DNA from: Coprinellus micaceus
Lineage: Eukaryota; Basidiomycota; Agaricomycetes; Agaricales; Psathyrellaceae
DNA: 64,000 bases
Assembly (NCBI GenBank): GCA_951394405.1
Contig: OX596344.1
Span: 682,001 to 746,000, forward strand
Direction: 5' to 3'
Shown: positions 59,921-64,000 of the stretch, in pieces
Layout of the letters: each line of letters starts with the position of its first letter
Numbering within the stretch: the first letter of the stretch is position 1
The notes under the pieces: model-generated
Database searches by the model: none
Seen by the model: only the letters and a program-made list of their open reading frames with translations
What the model was told of the DNA's origin: nothing
Program-made: the position numbers and the translations under genes

Positions 59921-60748
59921 ATGCCTCCCAAGAAGAAAGGTGGGTGTTGTGGGTCTTCGTGCCCCTCCCAACCCAGCTCGCTCATATGCTTTCTTCAGTG
60001 AACACGTCCAAGATGAACCCGAGGCAGCTGCGAGCCTACTACAACTCTCCAGCGTTCCTAGACGATTGCGTCGAAGCCGCCCGCGTGAAACGCGAGGCCC
60101 ACGAGTCCAAGGAGGCCGCCGCCAAAGCCGCAATAGCGCGCCTGTGGTCCGAGGACCCGACCAGTTCGCCCACTGCAGAACCCTCTCCCTACGACCCTCC
60201 AAGGCTGGAAGCCTATCTTTATCATTGCAGTGTCTCCGATTCTCTCGGCCCCAAGCTCATCTACAGGACTTCGAGGGACAAGGAGCCGTTCACCCCTCCT
60301 GCAGGTCCGGACGCACCTCGACGCCTAATGAGTCTTCGTGTGCTTCCCCGGAACCATAAACTCAATGGTCTATGGGATGCTGTTGGCCCCGAGGTTTGCC
60401 TCATCCCGGACCCTTGACCATCTGTAGGCTGAATTCCGTCCGCAGGTGATAAAAGTCCTCGATAAGCATGGTATCGGCTGGACGTCCCTCGACCCCGTTC
60501 GTTTCGAATGGGATGCGGAGAGCGAAGAAGAGTCGACCAAAGATGAAAACGGATACTACATTTCTGGCCCAGATGGGCCACTTCACTTGAGCCCCGTCAC
60601 TATCTGGGTGGGCGTGAACCCAGGCAGCACCACCGGCAAAGAGGCTCACCACGCCTCCGTGGATATCCTGGCCCTACTTCAGCAGGACGATGTTACGGAC
60701 GTCGAGGTTGCATTTCGGGAGTCACAGGTCTGGCCACTCCGGTCGTGA
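59921..60748 (+). CDS. Uncharacterised agaricomycete protein, tandem copy 1
   Basis: Three exons: 59921-59939, about 59999-60392 and about 60447-60748; near 235 residues. It starts MPPKKK, spliced to NTSKMNPRQLRAYYNSPAFLDD. Main features: a helical charged region with Ala/Lys (KREAHESKEAAAKAAIARLW), the family phrase YDPPRLEAYLYHC, GPKLIYRTSRDKEPFTPP, KHGIGWTSLDPVRFEWD, ENGYYISGPDGPLHLSP, VTIWVGVNPGSTTG, and LALLQQDDVTDVEVAFRES. I know longer relatives in agaricomycetes whose first half contains these blocks and whose second half continues past the AFRES/YRES point; here the frame stops 7 residues later. So it is probably a truncated member. Function unknown. A close copy lies 1.57 kb downstream. 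Confidence 0.75.
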
Positions 60749-61491
60749 TTATACGTGTTTGTATCCTTCCAATGCTTGGATAGCTTTACTGAGTTCTGAC
60801 CCGCTTTCGACATAGGTCCGTAGTTTCCTGGCCTTCTGCCGTGGCTGCTGTGGTCGTAGTGAAAGTAAGGGGTGGCCCTGGGTGACATCATCTGGCTGGC
60901 CCACAGTGGGGGAGGCGGCAACGGTTTTCAAAATAGCTGTAGGTACTACGTACGCACCACCGGCGAGAGACCGCCGGAGGACCTATCTTGTTGATCCTGC
61001 CGGGGCTCATTCGGAAGCAGGGGCCGCCAAGCAGGCTCCTGCCTCTGAAGCAGCAGCCAATAATCGTAATTAAATTGTATTTCATGAGTTCAATGGAGCT
61101 TGAGTAGCCGAGGAGTGACTAGCACCCAGAGCCGCATTTCTGCCCCTCGAGACGAACGCGCCTATCTTACTCAAGTCTCCATTGGACGAATCTACGTCCC
61201 TGCTGCGTCTCTATAGCGGAATGTAATGGCAGAAATTCAAATTTGTATCCTAGGTAGATTTTTTGTCGGCCCCCCTCAACTTGGTCATCGGCGTTCGCGA
61301 GTCATTCGTCGGAACCGTTCCATTTCAGGACACATAAGAATGGATAGGGTTTCATTGGTTTCATCTTGGACTCGTAAGTATCACCACCACCACGACCTCT
61401 CTAGATTGTGGCTTGAGGCGAACGATAATTTCGCGTGGGTTTGCATGCATAGCGGTCTCGATGGTGTACTCATGGTTCTCCAGAACTCACG
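60749..61491. other. Spacer of the tandem duplication with TYS1 3' copy
   Basis: The left 240 bp are not clearly related to the first unit. From about 60993 the sequence becomes a copy of the TYS1 last exon and then of the TYS1-to-gene intergenic region, up to the ATG at 61492. Some 120 bp of extra sequence (about 61070-61195) interrupt the copy. Confidence 0.6.
60993..61216 (+). pseudogene. Duplicated 3' end of TYS1
   Basis: 60993-61065 matches the TYS1 last exon (59543-59615), including CTCATTCGGAA and GGCCGCCAAGCAGGCTCCTG, with scattered changes. 61198-61216 matches the TYS1 end, CTGCGTCTCTATAG (TAG in place of TAA), followed by GCGGAATGTAATGGCAGAAA as in the true gene. There is no start or upstream exon, so it is a tail fragment carried along with the downstream gene. 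Confidence 0.75.
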
Positions 61492-62316
61492 ATGCCTCCC
61501 AAGAAGAAAGGTGGGTGTTGTGAGTCTTCGTGCCCTTCCCAGCCCAGCTTGCTCATATATTTTCTTCAGTATCCAAGATGAACCCGAGGCAATTGCAAGC
61601 CTACTACAACTCTCCAGCGTTCCGGGAAGACTGCGCTGAAGCCGCCCGCATGGAACGCGAAGCCCGCGAGGCCGAGGTGGCCGCCGCCAAAGCCGCGATA
61701 GTCCGTCTGTGGTCCGAAGACTCGACTAGTTCGCCCACAGAACCCTCTCCCTACGACCCTCCAAGGCTTGAAGCCTATCTTTATCATTGCGGTGTCTCTG
61801 GTTCGGATTATCTCGGTCCGAAGCTCATCTACAGGACGTCGAAGGACAAGGAGCCCTTCATCCCTCCTGCAGGTCCTGACGCCCCTCGGCGCCTAATGAG
61901 TTTTCGTGGGCCTCCCCGGAATCATAAACTCCGCCAAGATGATATATGGCACGCCGTTGTGGGCGAGGTTTGTCTTATCCTGGACCCTCGACCATCTATA
62001 GGCTAAATCTCATTCGCAGGTCACCAAAGCCCTCGGTAAGCATGGCATCGGTTGGACGACCCTCAAACCCGTTCGTTTCGCATGGGATGCGGAGAGCGAA
62101 GAGGAGTCGACCAAAGATGAAAACGGATACTACATTTCTGGCCCAGATGGGCCACTTCACTTGAGCCCTGTCACCATCTGGGTAGGCGTAAAGCCGGATA
62201 GCACCACCAGCGAGGAGGCTCACCACGCCTCCGTGGACCTCTTGGCCCTACTTCAACATGACCTTACTGACGTCGAGGTCGCATTCTGCGAGTGTCTGGT
62301 CGAGCGGCTCTGGTAG
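61492..62316 (+). CDS. Uncharacterised agaricomycete protein, tandem copy 2
   Basis: A close paralogue of the gene at 59921, with the same three-exon structure and intron sequences (GTGGGTGTTGTG...TTCTTCAG). It starts MPPKKK and continues SKMNPRQLQAYYNSPAFRED. It lacks the NT dipeptide of copy 1 and has a two-residue insertion in HCGVSGSDYLGPKL. The ending differs: CECLVERLW then TAG. The blocks ENGYYISGPDGPLHLSP and VTIWVGVKPDSTTS are conserved. The frame is open and all splice sites are kept, so selection may still act on it, or the duplication is recent. Function is unknown, and it is probably truncated relative to longer relatives, as is copy 1. Confidence 0.73.
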
Positions 62317-62813
62317 GTAGATGTTTATGTCTGTGTCACGGCTCTGCTCGGAACCCGTTGGTCACCAGTCATGCATAGTCATGTATCGGTCCCCCATTCC
62401 AAACGTCACTTTGTCAAGAAGGTGAGTAATATAAGTCTTAGTTTTGTTCCTTGCTCATGATACACTGCTTAGGCACTCCTCCGGCACTGACTCTGCTTCT
62501 GCTTTCTGACCCCAGCACTTAAGAACCCAAACTTGCAGCCCCGTTGTAACAAAGGTCAAACGCGATGTCATAGTTCTTATTAGTAGAAAATAAGCCTTGT
62601 ATTGCACTGCTTCGCCCAGGGACGAGCTACCTGTTTGCTGTCCTGTGCCGGTAAAACCGGAGGGTAGATGTTTGATCCCGAGCAGTGCGCGCACCTTGAA
62701 CCTGTACCATCATCTCCCCAATTTCTCGTTCTCGGTTGGCGACTGAGCGTCGACACCTCATCGACGTAGAATTTCACTCAGATCTCGAAGACGAAACCAT
62801 AGAGGAGCTTAAC
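62317..62813. other. Intergenic upstream of the J-domain gene
   Basis: About 500 bp without a recognised gene. It contains the end of the duplicated unit on the left and the J-protein promoter on the right. The frame upstream of ATG 62814 stays open for 26 codons but has no ATG. Confidence 0.4.
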
Positions 62814-64000
62814 ATGTCCGGATTTCCAAGTCCAATACCCTCTCGACCGGTGCATCCCCACATCCTCACGACATGTTCACGACCAAGCTGTGGAACCCCC
62901 CTGGAATTCCCATTACCCGTTCCTGTACCACCCCAGCGCACGACTCTCGAAATCCGGTGTTGGAAATGCAACGCAACGTTCCAGCACACTTTTTACCCCG
63001 GGCAAATACCCTCACACTACAACACATCCGTCCCTAGTCCATCTGCTGCAGCCTCGAGCTCGACCACGACCACGACGCCGGGATCAGGGCCAACAGGGAG
63101 CACACCACGGACACGGAAGATCGGGACGCAGGAGAAGCCATTAGAGACGGCGTACTATGACATCCTTGGGGTGTCGACGGATGCGACGGCGGATGATATC
63201 AAAAAAGCCTACCGGCGCTTGGCGATCAAGCACCACCCCGACAAGAACCCAGATGACCCCACCGCTGGAGACCGGTTCACACAGATCGGGATCGCGTACC
63301 AGACGTTGTCGGACCCTGCCCTGCGCAAAAAGTACAACGAGTTCGGCGCGAAGGAGAGCCAGCCCGAGGGCGGGTTCGTGGATCCGGAGGAGGTGTTTGG
63401 GGCGATCTTTGGCGGGGACCGGTTTGTGCCTATCATCGGGCATATTGGACTGGCAAGCGATATGAAGGCGGCAATGCAGGAGGAGGACGATGGTGATGAG
63501 GATGCGAAGGCGATTGAGCATATCAAGGGGAAGGATCTGAAGAATTTGAGTCCAGAGGAGAGGGCGAAGTTGGAAGAGCGGGCGAGGGTGAAGGCGGAGA
63601 AGGACAGGGCGAGGCAGGCGGAGGTGAGTATCTACCACTTTATGGGAGTGCTGATCCTCATTCCTTCCAGAAAGATGCGCAGCGGGAGAAGCGGGTGGCT
63701 GAGCTCGTGGAGAACCTCACACGGAAACTGAGCATCTTCACGGAATCAGCCACTGGGCCACACGACCCAGACGTTTCCAGGAGCTGGCGGACGATATGCG
63801 AGTTGGAGGCAGAGTTAGTCGTTCTTCTTCACGTCTAGTTTATCATCTTACATGACTCTCCAGGGACCTCAAGCGAGAGTCGTACGGTGTCGAGCTCTTG
63901 CAAACAGTTGGGTTCGTATACCAGGCCAAGGCTAAACACCACTTGGCCACCAGCCAGACCTTCCTTGGAGTCGGAGGCTGGTTACACAACGTCCAAGGCA
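62814..64000 (+). CDS. J-domain co-chaperone (Caj1/Djp1-like), 3' truncated by window edge
   Basis: This stimulates Hsp70 ATPase through its J-domain. It starts at ATG 62814 (MSGFPSPIPS) and runs off the window; introns fall at about 63624-63669 and 63815-63865. Residues 21-52 form C-x4-C-x22-C-x2-C, a possible zinc ribbon. A Ser/Thr/Pro linker follows. The J-domain spans about residues 113-180 (YYDILGVSTDATADDIKKAY, HPDKNPDD at 141). After it come GGFVDPEEVFGAIFGGDRFVPIIGHI, then an acidic-basic helical region (LSPEERAKLEERARVKAEK) and the start of the DnaJ-X region (LKRESYGVELLQTVGFVYQAKA...FLGVGGW). The second half matches yeast Caj1/Djp1, but those have the J-domain at the very N-terminus; the zinc-ribbon-like extension here is unusual. 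Confidence 0.88.

Overview
The window is nuclear DNA from a basidiomycete fungus, most likely an Agaricomycete. Nearly every gene is cut by short (about 45-70 nt) GT-AG introns. The gene content fits: a pair of oleate-desaturase-type genes, secreted AA9 lytic polysaccharide monooxygenases, a Crinkler-like NTPase-nuclease protein and several families that I know only from agaricomycete genomes. No ribosomal RNA, CRISPR array or autonomous transposon was found. Two intron-containing tRNA-Lys(CUU) genes are present. Gene models were spliced by eye from GT-AG signals and family conservation.

Layout. 1.7-2.0 kb: a cytochrome c oxidase small subunit. 2.3-7.2 kb: two divergently transcribed delta-12-type fatty acid desaturases. 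7.2-10.6 kb: no gene recognised. 10.6-20 kb: an unknown disordered protein, a BolA-like protein (BOL2), a DHHC palmitoyltransferase, an ATP-grasp enzyme head-to-head with a DJ-1/PfpI protein, and a BTB protein. 20-23.9 kb: gene-poor, with inverted repeats. 23.9-26.0 kb: two AA9 genes tail to tail. 27.4-29.6 kb: a mitochondrial-type cyclophilin flanked by the two tRNA-Lys genes. 30.3-32.1 kb: a secreted six-hairpin glycosidase.

34.5-43.4 kb is the most unusual part. A protein of about 1,200 residues with five copies of a C-x4-C-x12-14-C-x2-C motif starts about 12 bp from a divergent gene. That neighbour encodes a P-loop NTPase with a PD-(D/E)XK-like C-terminus of the Crinkler type. Next to it lie a small membrane protein and a decayed, frameshifted gene from a multicopy agaricomycete family with a possible nuclease motif.

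44-54 kb: a glutathionyl-hydroquinone reductase, two orphan proteins, a PIN-domain protein, a foldback repeat of about 490 bp and an MFS sugar transporter. 55-64 kb: PRP43 helicase, cytosolic tyrosyl-tRNA synthetase, a tandem duplication that copied the synthetase 3' end together with the gene downstream of it, and a J-domain protein running off the right edge.

The core genes (PRP43, TYS1, BOL2, COX, cyclophilin, transporter) are ordinary housekeeping. The accessory signal lies in the Cys-repeat/NTPase-nuclease pair, the tandem duplication, the tRNA introns, and a short motif GGGCGCYTA scattered across the intergenic DNA far more often than chance predicts.
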